Below the pieces are notes generated by a model. The model was given only the letters and a program-made list of their open reading frames with translations. It did no database searches and was not told where the DNA came from. A DNA stretch of 64,000 nucleotides, taken from Vibrio sp. J1-1. Lineage in GTDB: Bacteria; Pseudomonadota; Gammaproteobacteria; Enterobacterales; Vibrionaceae. The DNA lies in the NCBI RefSeq assembly GCF_021728395.1, contig NZ_JAKKCM010000001.1, positions 62,001 through 126,000 of the forward strand, given 5' to 3'. A program made the position numbers and the translations under genes. Of the stretch, positions 1 through 8,193 are shown piece after piece. Within the stretch, counting starts at the first letter, position 1. Each line of letters starts with the position of its first letter.

Positions 1-859
1 CTCCAAAACTGTAGTCGGATTCAAGGCTCCCTACCATAGATGATTGAGTCAGCTCGCCTTGGTATTCCGGTTCTATCGGATCAAACCATGAGAGCTCCCC
101 ACGTAAACCCGCTTCGTAGATGTCCGTTGCAAACCCAGCTCCTAGCACAAAGTCCCGGCTTGTGCGCCCAGCAATCACCTGATAGTCCCAGCCCGAATTG
201 TTCGCAAAATAGCGCAACGAGACACTATTCTTATCTGGCGACTCAACTGGTGCGAAAATTAAATCGATGCCATCAGCAAACCCCAGCCTCTTACTCACCA
301 TCAGCGCATCTGTACCCGCTCTCTCTTCATAGTCAAAGTCATAAATTGAGTAGGCATTATAGATATCGTTTGGGTTCCAGATCGTATTCATCGACCAATT
401 AACGCGAAACCGACCCGCCATTGCGCTCCATTCTTCCTGACGCCAAGTGATATAGAGCCTATCCAACTGAGTATTGAGGATTACGCTCTCGTCACGCCAG
501 TTTTTGCTCAGGTCAAAGTATCCGTTATCCAATGCAACCAGCTCAGGATATTGGGCAATATCGAGTGAGTCGCCCCACAAAGCACGGTTTCTCATCCCGA
601 CATTAATACGCCAGCTTGGTGAAAATCGATATTCAAGGTTGAAGCGATTATGAATCAGGTGATCGAGCGTATTACTGTGATTATCGGCAATATTATAAGT
701 TGCCATGTACTTGATATAACCATCAAAGTCCCATGCTTTTTCAGGCTCGATACCTGGAATCGTGGCGAAAGTTTGCGAGGTTAGAAACAGGAAGCCCAAC
801 AAAAAATAGAAACCAACTTTCGTATTCGGCTTTGAACGGCTTGAGCTCCGCCTAGGCAT
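1..859 (-). CDS. Outer-membrane beta-barrel protein, 3' end outside window
   Basis: The gene runs off the left edge, so only about 286 N-terminal codons are visible. The chosen ATG (857-859) has GGAGAG six bases upstream; an ATG at 874 lacks such a site. The product starts with basic residues, a hydrophobic stretch (VGFYFLLGFLFL) and a cleavage-like site at TFA, so it is exported. The mature part alternates polar and aromatic residues (for example FNLEYRF, WRINVGMRNRALWGD, WSAMAGRFRVNW), as in porin-like barrels. It overlaps the end of the ATPase gene by 8 bp and is the last visible gene of the Lol-like operon, which suggests it is the outer-membrane partner of that transporter. The exact family is not recognised. 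The barrel call is inferred from composition and signal peptide. Confidence 0.7.
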   Translation of the reverse strand, partial: MPRRSSSRSKPNTKVGFYFLLGFLFLTSQTFATIPGIEPEKAWDFDGYIKYMATYNIADNHSNTLDHLIHNRFNLEYRFSPSWRINVGMRNRALWGDSLDIAQYPELVALDNGYFDLSKNWRDESVILNTQLDRLYITWRQEEWSAMAGRFRVNWSMNTIWNPNDIYNAYSIYDFDYEERAGTDALMVSKRLGFADGIDLIFAPVESPDKNSVSLRYFANNSGWDYQVIAGRTSRDFVLGAGFATDIYEAGLRGELSWFDPIEPEYQGELTQSSMVGSLESDYSFG

Positions 860-1565
860 GAGTTCTCTCCGCATGATTACCAATATTGCTGAAATCTCTC
901 GCTAAACGTCCATCTTCAAAAACGATAATTCTATGCGCCCGCTTGATCACTCTGGGGTCATGTGTGGAGAATATGAAAGTCGTGCCCTCTTGCTCACTTA
1001 ACTGCTCCATAATATCGAGCAGCTCTGCGGTACTTTTTGCATCTAGATTAGCCGTTGGCTCATCCGCCATAACAAAACGAGGTTTGGGCGCGAGTGCACG
1101 TGCGACCGCCACACGTTGCTGTTGCCCACCCGACATTTTGCTCGGGCGTTTATGCATTTGCTCAGACAATCCAACCTGCTCAAGTAACGAGGAAGCACGT
1201 TCTCGGCACTCTCTTTCGCTCTTTCCCTGCAATTGCATAACAAATTCGACGTTTTCCAGCGCCGTTAACACGGGCAACAAACTGTAATCCTGAAAGATAA
1301 AACCGATGTTGTCTCTTCGATACGCGATCAGTTCTTTCTCCGACATACCTGAAATTAGACAACCATCAATTTCCACCCTTCCTGAAGTTGGTGCGTCAAT
1401 GCCACCAAGCATATTCAGCAGCGTTGTTTTCCCCGAACCTGAGGGCCCCATGATGGCGACAAACTCCCCCTGCTTGATTTCCAAATCGACACTCTTAACG
1501 GCATGCACTGGAAAATCACTGTCGGGGTTGTAGGTTTTGGTTAAATGTTCGAGTTTAATCGTCAT
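852..1565 (-). CDS. LolD/MacB-type ABC transporter ATPase
   Basis: This 237-residue protein is the energy-coupling ATPase of a MacB/LolCDE-type ABC transporter at the inner membrane. It has a Walker A motif (GPSGSGKTT), a Q-loop region (FIFQDYSLLP), the signature (MSGGQQQRVAVARAL), a Walker B (FVMADEPTANLD) and the switch histidine (STHD). Its length matches LolD. The ATG at 1565 shares one base with the stop of the preceding permease gene, and GGAG lies 8 bases upstream; a TTG at 1568 is possible but less likely. It follows two FtsX-type permeases, so the three probably form one complex that moves a lipid or lipoprotein cargo. The cargo is not visible from sequence. Confidence 0.92.
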   Translation of the reverse strand: MTIKLEHLTKTYNPDSDFPVHAVKSVDLEIKQGEFVAIMGPSGSGKTTLLNMLGGIDAPTSGRVEIDGCLISGMSEKELIAYRRDNIGFIFQDYSLLPVLTALENVEFVMQLQGKSERECRERASSLLEQVGLSEQMHKRPSKMSGGQQQRVAVARALAPKPRFVMADEPTANLDAKSTAELLDIMEQLSEQEGTTFIFSTHDPRVIKRAHRIIVFEDGRLARDFSNIGNHAERTHA

Positions 1566-2800
1566 CAAGTTTTCTCCGCCATGGCATCCACAGGTCTCTG
1601 CTTAAGTATTTGTCGCGCCGGATACCAAGCGGCAAGCAGGCTCGCAACAAAAATCGCCACAATGATCATCTGGTATTCATAAAAAGACACTCTTGGGAAC
1701 AGTAAAGTATCTACACCGTAAGCGCCTAACCCATCGGCAAGACCACTGAGCGACAACCCCGTAATACTCAAAACCTTCAGCATGATCGCACTGCCAATCA
1801 ATCCAAACGTACAACCTGACAACCCCAAAAATAGCGTCTCTAAGATTATCAATACGCGGATTTTGTGTTGCTGCATACCGACAGCCATCAGAACGCCAAA
1901 CTCTCTGGTACGCTCGAATACCGACATCAGCATAATATTGATAATGCCCAGCGTCATCGCCAAGACAAACACCACCAGCATGACCTGATTAGATATATCC
2001 ATTGAACTCATCATCGTAGCGAGTAAGGGTTGGACTTCTTCCCATTTCCTAACCACTAAATGATCTTTCGTCGTATTAGTCAGGAGCGTCTGAGTAAACC
2101 TTTTTGTTTTTACTAAAGTGTCGTCATCATTCGAGTTTAGGAGAATGGAAATTTCGTGCGCGCCCTTTAACCCTGCTATTTTTTCCAAATCCGCTTTGCG
2201 CACATAGGTGTTGCCATCATCAAAGGTCGTGGACGGTGTTTTGAATATACCCTTTACCCGAAAAGCCGCACCAGAGACTTCACCATTGATATCCGAAAGC
2301 GTCAAAATCACTTTGGAGCCAACACGCAGATTTAATCGCTTTGCGGTTTTCTGGGAAACTAAAATAGGATTTCTACCCTCTTCATCCAGCCATTGCCCCT
2401 GCTGTATATGCTGAGCCAATGGCGTGATCTGCTGCTCTTGTATAATGTCGATACCATTGATGCGAATTCCGCGTGTGCTGCGAGCGGAGGCGATCATTCC
2501 ATCCACAAGAAAACGTTCGGACACGGCTTTCACTTGTTGCTGATTGGCTAAGGCTGTCGCGATGATATGAGCGTCTGGAATGGTCTGTTCCAGTTCTGGG
2601 TTAACTAGATACTGGTCTTTATGGATCTGTAAGTGGCTGGTTTGCCATGAAATCGCATTTTTTATCATGCTATCAACCAAGCCGTTCATAAACCCAATCA
2701 TCGCAACCACACCCATCAGACCAAACACCATGGCGCCTATCATGATTGACGTTCTGAGCTTGTTCCTCCACAGATTGCGCCACGCTAATTTAATCAACAT
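1565..2800 (-). CDS. FtsX/LolE-family ABC permease (second of pair)
   Basis: The product (411 residues) begins MLIKLAWRNLWRNK, typical of FtsX-domain permeases. One membrane helix sits near residues 18-40, then a large periplasmic domain of about 230 residues, and three membrane helices close the protein (for example VMLVVFVLAMTLGIINIMLM). This is the LolC/LolE/MacB topology, which uses mechanical movement rather than a channel. The ATG at 2800 has AGGAGG five bases upstream; a longer in-frame start at 2821 lacks this. It overlaps the upstream permease gene by 11 bp and touches the ATPase gene. It is a paralogue of that permease, as LolC is of LolE. Substrate unknown. Confidence 0.88.
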   Translation of the reverse strand: MLIKLAWRNLWRNKLRTSIMIGAMVFGLMGVVAMIGFMNGLVDSMIKNAISWQTSHLQIHKDQYLVNPELEQTIPDAHIIATALANQQQVKAVSERFLVDGMIASARSTRGIRINGIDIIQEQQITPLAQHIQQGQWLDEEGRNPILVSQKTAKRLNLRVGSKVILTLSDINGEVSGAAFRVKGIFKTPSTTFDDGNTYVRKADLEKIAGLKGAHEISILLNSNDDDTLVKTKRFTQTLLTNTTKDHLVVRKWEEVQPLLATMMSSMDISNQVMLVVFVLAMTLGIINIMLMSVFERTREFGVLMAVGMQQHKIRVLIILETLFLGLSGCTFGLIGSAIMLKVLSITGLSLSGLADGLGAYGVDTLLFPRVSFYEYQMIIVAIFVASLLAAWYPARQILKQRPVDAMAEKT

Positions 2801-4019
2801 GCGAACCTCCTTTGAGACCACTTGCGATAGGGAGGCGTAATAGGCGCACCATAGGATATAGAAGACACAACAAGAGGATAAAGAGCACCACCGAGATTTG
2901 AGTCAATGCTAAATAAGGATCGAGCGAAACAGGTACAATTGGCTCGAATCCAGTTTCTAGCATCACCTCAGCAGCCTCTCCGGTAATTTCAATCGGGTTA
3001 AAGTAAAAGTAAACCAATACCGGCGCACTGATCATCAAACCAAGCAGTACACCAATGAATGAAACAAACAGCGATTCAATCACCAGCAATGAAATCAGTT
3101 TGCCTCTCAGCATCCCAGTTGCAAGCATAACTGCAAACTCACGCTGTCTTTCTAACGTTGTCATCAGAATAGTGGCAAACAGACCAAAGCCAACAATGCC
3201 GTATAGGATATAAATTAAAAATATGCCTCCAGCTTTGTCGAGTGCAATCTGTTGCGAAAGCTCAGGTGATAGCGCTTGCCAGTCTTTCACCGCGACGTCC
3301 CTACCATAATCTCGGCGCAGTTGATCGACGACACTCGATATACCGCGCAAGTTTTCGGTATTGAGAACCCACGCCGTAACTTGTTTATCCAATGAATACA
3401 ACGCCTGAGCTGTATCAAGGGGCATGTATACCAATTGAGAATCGAATTGCTGTAGCGGGAAATTCAAAATACCTGCGACGCGATACAATCCCGCTGCGGT
3501 TTGTCCGTGATAGCCCATACCATACAAGACCAATTCATCGCCAACGTCTAAATGGAGGTACTGGGCCAACCGTCCCCCCACAAGCACTGCACTTTCTCCC
3601 GGAGCGATGTAAGTCCCTTTGACTATTTTGTCACTGATTCTGGAATAGTTGTCTTCGGCTTCTGGATCTATACCCAACACCAAAGCACCTTTTGAATGTT
3701 CGTCTTTAGCGGCAAGAGCAAACGACTCAACTCTTGGCAGAACAACATCAATGTTTGGGTTATCTTTCACAGAAGAGATAAAGGTCTCGGTTTGTGGCAA
3801 AACATCATCAATACTCGAAGTATCACTGAACGCCGGATTTTGTAACTGGATCAGCCCGGTATAAAACTTGGCCGCATTTTTTATATTAGAAGTGTAACTC
3901 CCCTCTTGAAAAGAACGGGTTATCAGGGAAAGGAAAAGCACCAAAGCCAATGCTGTGGCCGTCAGTAACGTCCGCCGTTTTTGCCGCCATAAATTACGCC
4001 AAGCGAGTTTAATCAGCAT
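2790..4019 (-). CDS. FtsX/LolE-family ABC permease (first of pair)
   Basis: This 409-residue permease starts MLIKLAWRNLWRQKRR, nearly the same N-terminus as the next permease, followed by a helix (TALALVLFLSLITRSF), a long periplasmic domain and three C-terminal helices (IYILYGIVGFGLFATIL; SLLVIESLFVSFIGVLLGL; ISVVLFILLLCLLYP). The ATG at 4019 is preferred over an in-frame TTG at 4025, because the GGGAAGG site lies at a better distance. It sits 33 bp after the LolA-like gene. Together with the second permease and the ATPase it makes a heterodimeric LolCDE-like exporter. The cargo cannot be read from the sequence. Confidence 0.87.
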   Translation of the reverse strand: MLIKLAWRNLWRQKRRTLLTATALALVLFLSLITRSFQEGSYTSNIKNAAKFYTGLIQLQNPAFSDTSSIDDVLPQTETFISSVKDNPNIDVVLPRVESFALAAKDEHSKGALVLGIDPEAEDNYSRISDKIVKGTYIAPGESAVLVGGRLAQYLHLDVGDELVLYGMGYHGQTAAGLYRVAGILNFPLQQFDSQLVYMPLDTAQALYSLDKQVTAWVLNTENLRGISSVVDQLRRDYGRDVAVKDWQALSPELSQQIALDKAGGIFLIYILYGIVGFGLFATILMTTLERQREFAVMLATGMLRGKLISLLVIESLFVSFIGVLLGLMISAPVLVYFYFNPIEITGEAAEVMLETGFEPIVPVSLDPYLALTQISVVLFILLLCLLYPMVRLLRLPIASGLKGGSHVD

Positions 4020-4052
4020 ATGCAATTGCCTTCCCTAGTCATGACACACGAC

Positions 4053-4799
4053 TTAATCCCGCAGTAACTTCATTTGCTGTTGAGAGAAAAAGTCATCGTC
4101 AATTTTAAAGTCGAACTGAGCTTGGTGTGTGGTAAGCACTGTTTTGTTGCCCGGCTTATCTATTGGATGCATTTCCAGCCGGGTAGCAACCTTTCTTCCA
4201 CCTAAGGTTTTAATGTCAAATGTCGTCATGACATTGACCAGCTCATCAAACTCGTCATAAAACTCGATTTTGCGCTGTAAGTAAGTCGACTGAGAAATCC
4301 ACAGTGTGACTTTATTCCAGACAACTGGCGCGTCAGGCTTAGCTAAGGCATCAATTCGCCAAACCTTATCTCCGTCAAAGGTTTCCTCTCCGAGTAGAGT
4401 ATGTTGGTAATCTACAACGATAGAGGACTGGTTAATGAGGTCGTCATTAGTGAAATCAGACCCCATCCATGACTGGCTCAACATCGATGGCGCAATCTTT
4501 ATAATTCGTTCAATGCTTGGTACCCAGTTCCACATCTCTCTATAGCGCTTGAGTGACGCACTGCCTTTATCTTTTGCCGGGGCGGTCACCAACACTAAGG
4601 AGAGTTTGGTCCCTTTAGTCCAGCTCTTCATCGTCATTGAGCGACGCCAGTCTGGCCGGATAATTTCCATCGTCGCTTCACTGTAGCTGGATTCACCTCG
4701 CATGGTTTGATCCGACTTCTGGACGATCTCAAACGCAGTCGCCGCAAAAGCCAGTGGTGAAGAGATGACATATAGAAGAATCACAAACGCTCTAAACAT
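4053..4799 (-). CDS. LolA-like outer-membrane lipoprotein-sorting family protein
   Basis: The 248-residue product has a signal peptide ending at PLAFA and a mature part of about 229 residues. The segment RYREMWNWVPSIERIIKI followed by SWMGSDFTNDDL is the hallmark of the LolA_like family annotated as 'outer membrane lipoprotein-sorting protein' (I believe PF17131), which shares the LolA/LolB half-barrel fold that holds an acyl chain. The ATG at 4799 has GAGGAG four bases upstream; a TTG 18 bases earlier is less likely because it would sit inside the ribosome site. It is the first gene of the operon, before two permeases, an ATPase and a barrel protein, so it probably carries a hydrophobic cargo across the periplasm. 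Family assignment is firm; cargo is inference. Confidence 0.85.
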   Translation of the reverse strand: MFRAFVILLYVISSPLAFAATAFEIVQKSDQTMRGESSYSEATMEIIRPDWRRSMTMKSWTKGTKLSLVLVTAPAKDKGSASLKRYREMWNWVPSIERIIKIAPSMLSQSWMGSDFTNDDLINQSSIVVDYQHTLLGEETFDGDKVWRIDALAKPDAPVVWNKVTLWISQSTYLQRKIEFYDEFDELVNVMTTFDIKTLGGRKVATRLEMHPIDKPGNKTVLTTHQAQFDFKIDDDFFSQQQMKLLRD

Positions 4800-5035
4800 A
4801 ATACTCCTCTTACTCAAGCTGGCTTTACGTCGACAACAGAAATGACAATAAAAACATGAAATTCAATTGAGTATAGCAAGGAACTCATTGTGCTTAGGTG
4901 ATGTGAGGTAGAAAAAAGCAGGTGTGTGATGTGTAGTCAAACTGGCGGGAAAATTAAAAAACTAAAATGAGATCCCACAAGCATCAACAATCATAGAAAG
5001 TCGAAGCCTGTACCTTAAGAATGGGTTATTTAGTT

Positions 5036-5086
5036 AAAGAAAAAGCCCTATTCAAAATCCACATAGGGAGAACTTTGAATAGGGCT
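5036..5086 (-). terminator. Hairpin across the arfA stop codon (terminator / RNase III type)
   Basis: On the minus strand a perfect 13-bp stem (5086-5074 with 5056-5044) has a 17-base loop and is followed by TTTT. The arfA stop codon (5054-5052) lies in the 3' arm. Transcripts cut in the stem by RNase III, or ended early, would lack the stop codon. This is the known way that ArfA is made only when trans-translation fails. Confidence 0.85.
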
Positions 5087-5270
5087 CTTTGCCTCTATGC
5101 TTCATTTTCCGACTGAAGCTGCCTTTACCTTTTTTCGCGTTAACGATTCTCGTTTTAAACAACTGACTCGTAACAACCGCTTTAAGCGCATTATCTTTAA
5201 TTTTACCTCTGCCAAATTCAGTATCATGTTGAAATTCAATCGACTGAGGACTAGCTTTTAACTTTGCCAT
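5052..5270 (-). CDS. arfA: Alternative ribosome-rescue factor ArfA
   Basis: ArfA recruits release factor RF2 to ribosomes stalled on mRNAs without a stop codon, as a backup to tmRNA. The 72-residue product contains the family core: GRGKIKDNALKAVV, then LFKTR, then AKKGKGSFSRKMKH, matching E. coli ArfA (GQIKDNAIEAL, LFRQR, NKKGKGSYMRKGKH). AAGGAGG precedes the ATG by five bases. The last 13 or so codons and the stop sit in a long hairpin, so the active protein is probably the truncated form of about 58-60 residues. The gene is monocistronic and convergent to nothing nearby; the upstream region is AT-rich. Identity is secure; the control mechanism follows from the family. Confidence 0.92.
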   Translation of the reverse strand: MAKLKASPQSIEFQHDTEFGRGKIKDNALKAVVTSQLFKTRIVNAKKGKGSFSRKMKHRGKEPYSKFSLCGF

Positions 5271-5638
5271 AAATCCTCCTTAATGGTCGGGCCAGATTGG
5301 ACAATAATTAGAAAAATAAGTCAATTTAATTGAGTAAAATAAAATTTATGCTTAAAAATTTCACAGCGACGTCATTTAATTGAAAATTACTCTAAAACTA
5401 GACAATTAAATAGTGACTGCATACAAATATTTTCCCTTAAAGTACTAATATCTGTTGACTCTTATCGTATTTAACCTAGACTCAAACACGGCTAGAAAGA
5501 AAGTTCTTTGTTTTCACATTTCGTTGGATGTCTTGTAACTCCGTCGTCCTGTGGTACGCAATAGCAATTTATTTTTCCACGCTATAAGCGCCGTTGAGGC
5601 GAAAGATTACACAAATTTAGATATTTAGGAAAAGAGAC
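5271..5638. other. AT-rich divergent region of arfA and the cold-shock gene
   Basis: This 368-bp gap holds the arfA ribosome site (AAGGAGG, 5276-5282) and, on the other side, the promoter and probably long 5' leader of the cold-shock gene. A small hairpin CGCC-GTTGA-GGCG (5589-5601) sits shortly before the cold-shock ribosome site. A TTGACT at 5455-5460 could be a -35 box but no convincing -10 is spaced from it. Long structured leaders are normal for cspA-type genes; I see no other gene. Confidence 0.4.
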
Positions 5639-5848
5639 ATGTCTAACACAGCTACTGGCACAGTTAAGTGGTTCAACGAAACTAAAGGCTTTGGTTTCAT
5701 TCAACAAGAAAACGGTCCTGACGTTTTTGCTCACTTCTCTGCAATCACTGGTGACGGCTTCCGTACTCTAGTTGAAGGCCAGAAAGTAGAATTTGTTATC
5801 TCTCAAGGTCAAAAAGGCCCTCAAGCAGAGCAAATCAAAGTACTTTAA
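5639..5848 (+). CDS. CspA-family cold-shock protein
   Basis: This 69-residue single cold-shock domain protein binds single-stranded RNA or DNA and acts as an RNA chaperone. It has the start [15 protein letters not shown] with RNP1 (KGFGFI) and RNP2 (VFAHF), at the usual positions and usual length. AGGAAAAGAGAC precedes the ATG. A strong terminator follows at once, so the gene is monocistronic. The leader is over 100 bases and contains a short hairpin, which fits post-transcriptional cold control, although no cold-box was identified with confidence. It could be any of the CspA/CspV paralogues of vibrios, so no symbol is given. Confidence 0.93.
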   Translation: MSNTATGTVKWFNETKGFGFIQQENGPDVFAHFSAITGDGFRTLVEGQKVEFVISQGQKGPQAEQIKVL

Positions 5849-5870
5849 TTCTTAAAGAATTTGATACTGT

Positions 5871-5898
5871 AGCCAGCTTTTAAGCTGGCTATTTTTTT
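5871..5898 (+). terminator. Rho-independent terminator of the cold-shock gene
   Basis: An 8-bp stem AGCCAGCT/AGCTGGCT with loop TTTA is followed by A and seven T residues. Confidence 0.9.
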
Positions 5899-5937
5899 AT
5901 CTATAACTAATTTTTCTCTCCGGTCACTGATAACAAC

Positions 5938-6483
5938 ATGGCGCTAAAACCAACCATTTACAAGTTCCGTATCGATATTTCCGATATGAACAACGATTAT
6001 TATAATTCCAAGAAACTCACCATCGCTCTCCATCCTTCAGAAAAACCACAACGTATGTTGGCTCGCGTCTTAGCATATTGTCTCAATGCGACGAGCGACC
6101 TGGAATTTACAAAAGGGCTGTCAACCATTGAAGAACCTGATCTATGGCACATCGCAGACGACCAGAGTATCACTCACTGGATTGAGATCGGTGAGCCCGA
6201 CGCAGATCGAATCAAAAAAGCCACTCGCCTTTCCAAACAAGTAAAAGTCTACAGCTATAACACTAAAGCTTCGGTATGGTGGGAGAAAGTATCGGGCAAG
6301 TTTTCAATGCTTCCGGTAAATGTAGAAAGTTTTGACTACGACTCTATTGACACAATTTGTCAGCACCTTGACCGTGGCGCAAACCTTTCTGTTATGATCA
6401 CTGGTACGTCTATATTTGTTGATATTAACGATCAACACATCGAAGTAACGGTGAGGGAACTGCAAAGTCATGACGCCACTTAA
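5938..6483 (+). CDS. yaeQ: YaeQ family protein
   Basis: The 181-residue protein matches the YaeQ family end to end: it opens MALKPTIYKFRIDI and has LTIALHPSEKPQRMLARVLAY, an acidic segment LEFTKGLSTIEEPDLW and WIEIGEPDADRIKKA. YaeQ folds like a PD-(D/E)XK nuclease and keeps candidate active-site residues (E/D in EEPDLW, the E of WIEIG and K of RIKKA), but its true biochemical role is unsettled. E. coli YaeQ was once reported to suppress loss of RfaH. The next gene overlaps by 14 bp, so the two are co-translated. No regulation is visible besides the terminator of the preceding gene. Confidence 0.9.
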   Translation: MALKPTIYKFRIDISDMNNDYYNSKKLTIALHPSEKPQRMLARVLAYCLNATSDLEFTKGLSTIEEPDLWHIADDQSITHWIEIGEPDADRIKKATRLSKQVKVYSYNTKASVWWEKVSGKFSMLPVNVESFDYDSIDTICQHLDRGANLSVMITGTSIFVDINDQHIEVTVRELQSHDAT

Positions 6484-7012
6484 TACACTGTTTCAAGAGA
6501 TGGGATTCGAAACGATTCCCTTTGTAACCGAACATAAGGCGGCAAAGAAACGTTGGCTGGACGAACAAAGCGCACTGTTCGCTAGAGTGTGTGAGAATAA
6601 GCCATCAACAGCCCCGGCACTTCATCTGCTGGGCTTGCTGACTAAATCTCACATTGAAGCCAGTGCGATCTATGAACAAAACGCGCACGCTAGCCAACAA
6701 ATGCAGATAGCGATCAATGAGTCAGTGGGTGATGAACACGCCAGTAAGTTCACCAATCAATCTGTTGAAGACCTGATTCTCATTACCCATCTTTGGCTTT
6801 ATACGCAAGGGTATCTGAATATGGATTTCAGCCTGGCTCACGATCATGCAGAGCAAACTCAGAACAAGCTCCACCATGAATTGGTGATACAGCGTATTGA
6901 TATAGATGCGTTTAGGACCGAGCTGTTGCGTAGCTTTTATTTGGGACGAGAAGCAAATCCAGCCAAAAGCGGCGGCTTTTTAGGTTGGTTAAAACGACTA
7001 TTTTCCATATAA
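6470..7012 (+). CDS. Hypothetical protein coupled to yaeQ
   Basis: I do not recognise this 180-residue family. The gene overlaps yaeQ by 14 bp, so translation is probably coupled, and GTGAGGGAA lies a few bases before its ATG. The sequence is mostly helical and polar with no signal peptide. A histidine/acid-rich stretch (FSLAHDHAEQTQNKLHHE) occurs in the last third. The end GGFLGWLKRLFSI, after KSGG, looks like an amphipathic or membrane-associating tail. A membrane-surface role is possible but this is inference only. Codon use looks like that of the neighbours. Confidence 0.75.
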   Translation: MTPLNTLFQEMGFETIPFVTEHKAAKKRWLDEQSALFARVCENKPSTAPALHLLGLLTKSHIEASAIYEQNAHASQQMQIAINESVGDEHASKFTNQSVEDLILITHLWLYTQGYLNMDFSLAHDHAEQTQNKLHHELVIQRIDIDAFRTELLRSFYLGREANPAKSGGFLGWLKRLFSI

Positions 7013-7123
7013 AAAGCATGGTTTTATCTACAGTAAACAACTGATAGACTGCGTCTCCGGTGCGACACTTGTCGTAATTGTATTCGTAAAGGACACTCCT
7101 CCTTTGAACATCAGGGACTCATT

Positions 7124-7483
7124 ATGAAGTTTATTCGTTGGTTTTTGGGAAAAATCATATTATTGCTTAACGCTGTTTTTTCACCTCGTGGAATCAAGCG
7201 CGATGCTAATGAACAAATGAGCGTTGACAACAAAGCGAAGCAATATGCGCTTTATCAGTTTGAAGCTTGTCCTTTCTGCGTAAAAGTTCGTCGTGCAATG
7301 AAACGACAATCGGTAAACATCGAATTACGAGATGCGAAGAATGACCCTGCTCATCGCCAAGAACTTGAGCAAGGTGGTGGTAGAATTAAGGTTCCTTGTC
7401 TTCGAATCGAAAAAGATGGTGAGACCCAGTGGCTCTACGAGTCGTCGGACATCGTCGCACATATTGAAAAAGAATTTGCCTAG
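7124..7483 (+). CDS. Membrane-anchored glutaredoxin-like protein
   Basis: The 119-residue product has an N-terminal amphipathic or membrane-embedded helix (FIRWFLGKIILLLNAVF) and then a glutaredoxin/GST N-terminal domain. The active site is ACPFC with both cysteines, followed by a helix VRRAMKR. A cis-proline site (IKVPCLRI) and a glutathione-binding-like ESSDI at the end fit the thioredoxin fold. Unusually there is another cysteine directly after the cis-proline. It probably reduces thiols with glutathione at the inner membrane. It stands alone; a bidirectional terminator follows. The glutaredoxin fold is sure, the partner unknown. Confidence 0.85.
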   Translation: MKFIRWFLGKIILLLNAVFSPRGIKRDANEQMSVDNKAKQYALYQFEACPFCVKVRRAMKRQSVNIELRDAKNDPAHRQELEQGGGRIKVPCLRIEKDGETQWLYESSDIVAHIEKEFA

Positions 7484-7510
7484 TTCCCCCTAAGAACATT
7501 GGCGGATGTA

Positions 7511-7537
7511 AAGAGGCACCTGTTTGGTGCCTCTTTT
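7511..7537. terminator. Bidirectional terminator
   Basis: A 10-bp stem AAGAGGCACC/GGTGCCTCTT with loop TGTTT and a T-run lies between the convergent glutaredoxin-like gene and the OmpA-like gene. It can serve both. Confidence 0.88.
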
Positions 7538-7569
7538 CTTATGTATCCTGAAAATTGCTACTATTGGTA

Positions 7570-8193
7570 TTAATCGCTGACGATCAACATAAGTTCCACA
7601 CGTCGATTACATGCTTTACCACTGTCGGTAGCATTACTGCACTGGGGAGTATGCTCACCAAACCCACGTGAGAAAACGCGCTGGCGAGGAATACTGGTCT
7701 CCAACAACTGCTTTTCAACTTCGCGAGCTCTTCGTTCAGATAATGTGTCATTAAAGCTTGCCGCTCCGGTGCTGTCTGCATGCCCATCGATGACAACATC
7801 AACATCCGAGCGCCCCGACAGATAGTGACCAAGACTTCTCAACCAGCCTTGGTATTGTGTGGATAATTGCGCAGAACCAGTCTGAAAGTGAACTTGATCT
7901 TTTAAGCGTACCATCAAGTGTCCTCCACTGATGGTTTCATGGGCAATATTGTGCCGATCTAAAAACATTTCCAGTGAGGTCTTGGAGTATGATTCGTCCA
8001 CAGCGGCGTTCGTAGTCGGCTGAGCAGGAATGTTCATGACACTCGATGAATCACCATACCCCCATTCTGGGTGTCTTAGCTCTGTGCTCGTCTTAGGGGC
8101 TGTATCTAACATGTTCCCACCAGGCAGCATGTCTTGACTGATGGTGCCGCACCCTCCAAGAAAGCTACAAACAATTAAAAACCACTGCTTCAT
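7570..8193 (-). CDS. OmpA-family lipoprotein
   Basis: The 207-residue product starts with a lipoprotein signal peptide (MKQWFLIVCSFLGGC; lipobox LGGC). After a variable linker of about 70 residues comes an OmpA-like peptidoglycan-binding domain: FQTGSAQLS, VDVVIDGHADSTGAASFNDTLSERRA in two stretches, and NRRVELMLI at the end. The D and R residues that bind meso-diaminopimelate are present (ADSTG..., SERRA). The protein should be tethered to a membrane by lipid and bind peptidoglycan non-covalently. It stands alone; the gap before the next gene is divergent. Confidence 0.9.
   Translation of the reverse strand: MKQWFLIVCSFLGGCGTISQDMLPGGNMLDTAPKTSTELRHPEWGYGDSSSVMNIPAQPTTNAAVDESYSKTSLEMFLDRHNIAHETISGGHLMVRLKDQVHFQTGSAQLSTQYQGWLRSLGHYLSGRSDVDVVIDGHADSTGAASFNDTLSERRAREVEKQLLETSIPRQRVFSRGFGEHTPQCSNATDSGKACNRRVELMLIVSD

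Noticed and set aside
40..402. 120-codon plus-strand frame at the left edge
   Set aside because: It is antisense to the barrel-protein gene, has no ribosome site and has low-complexity serine-rich composition.
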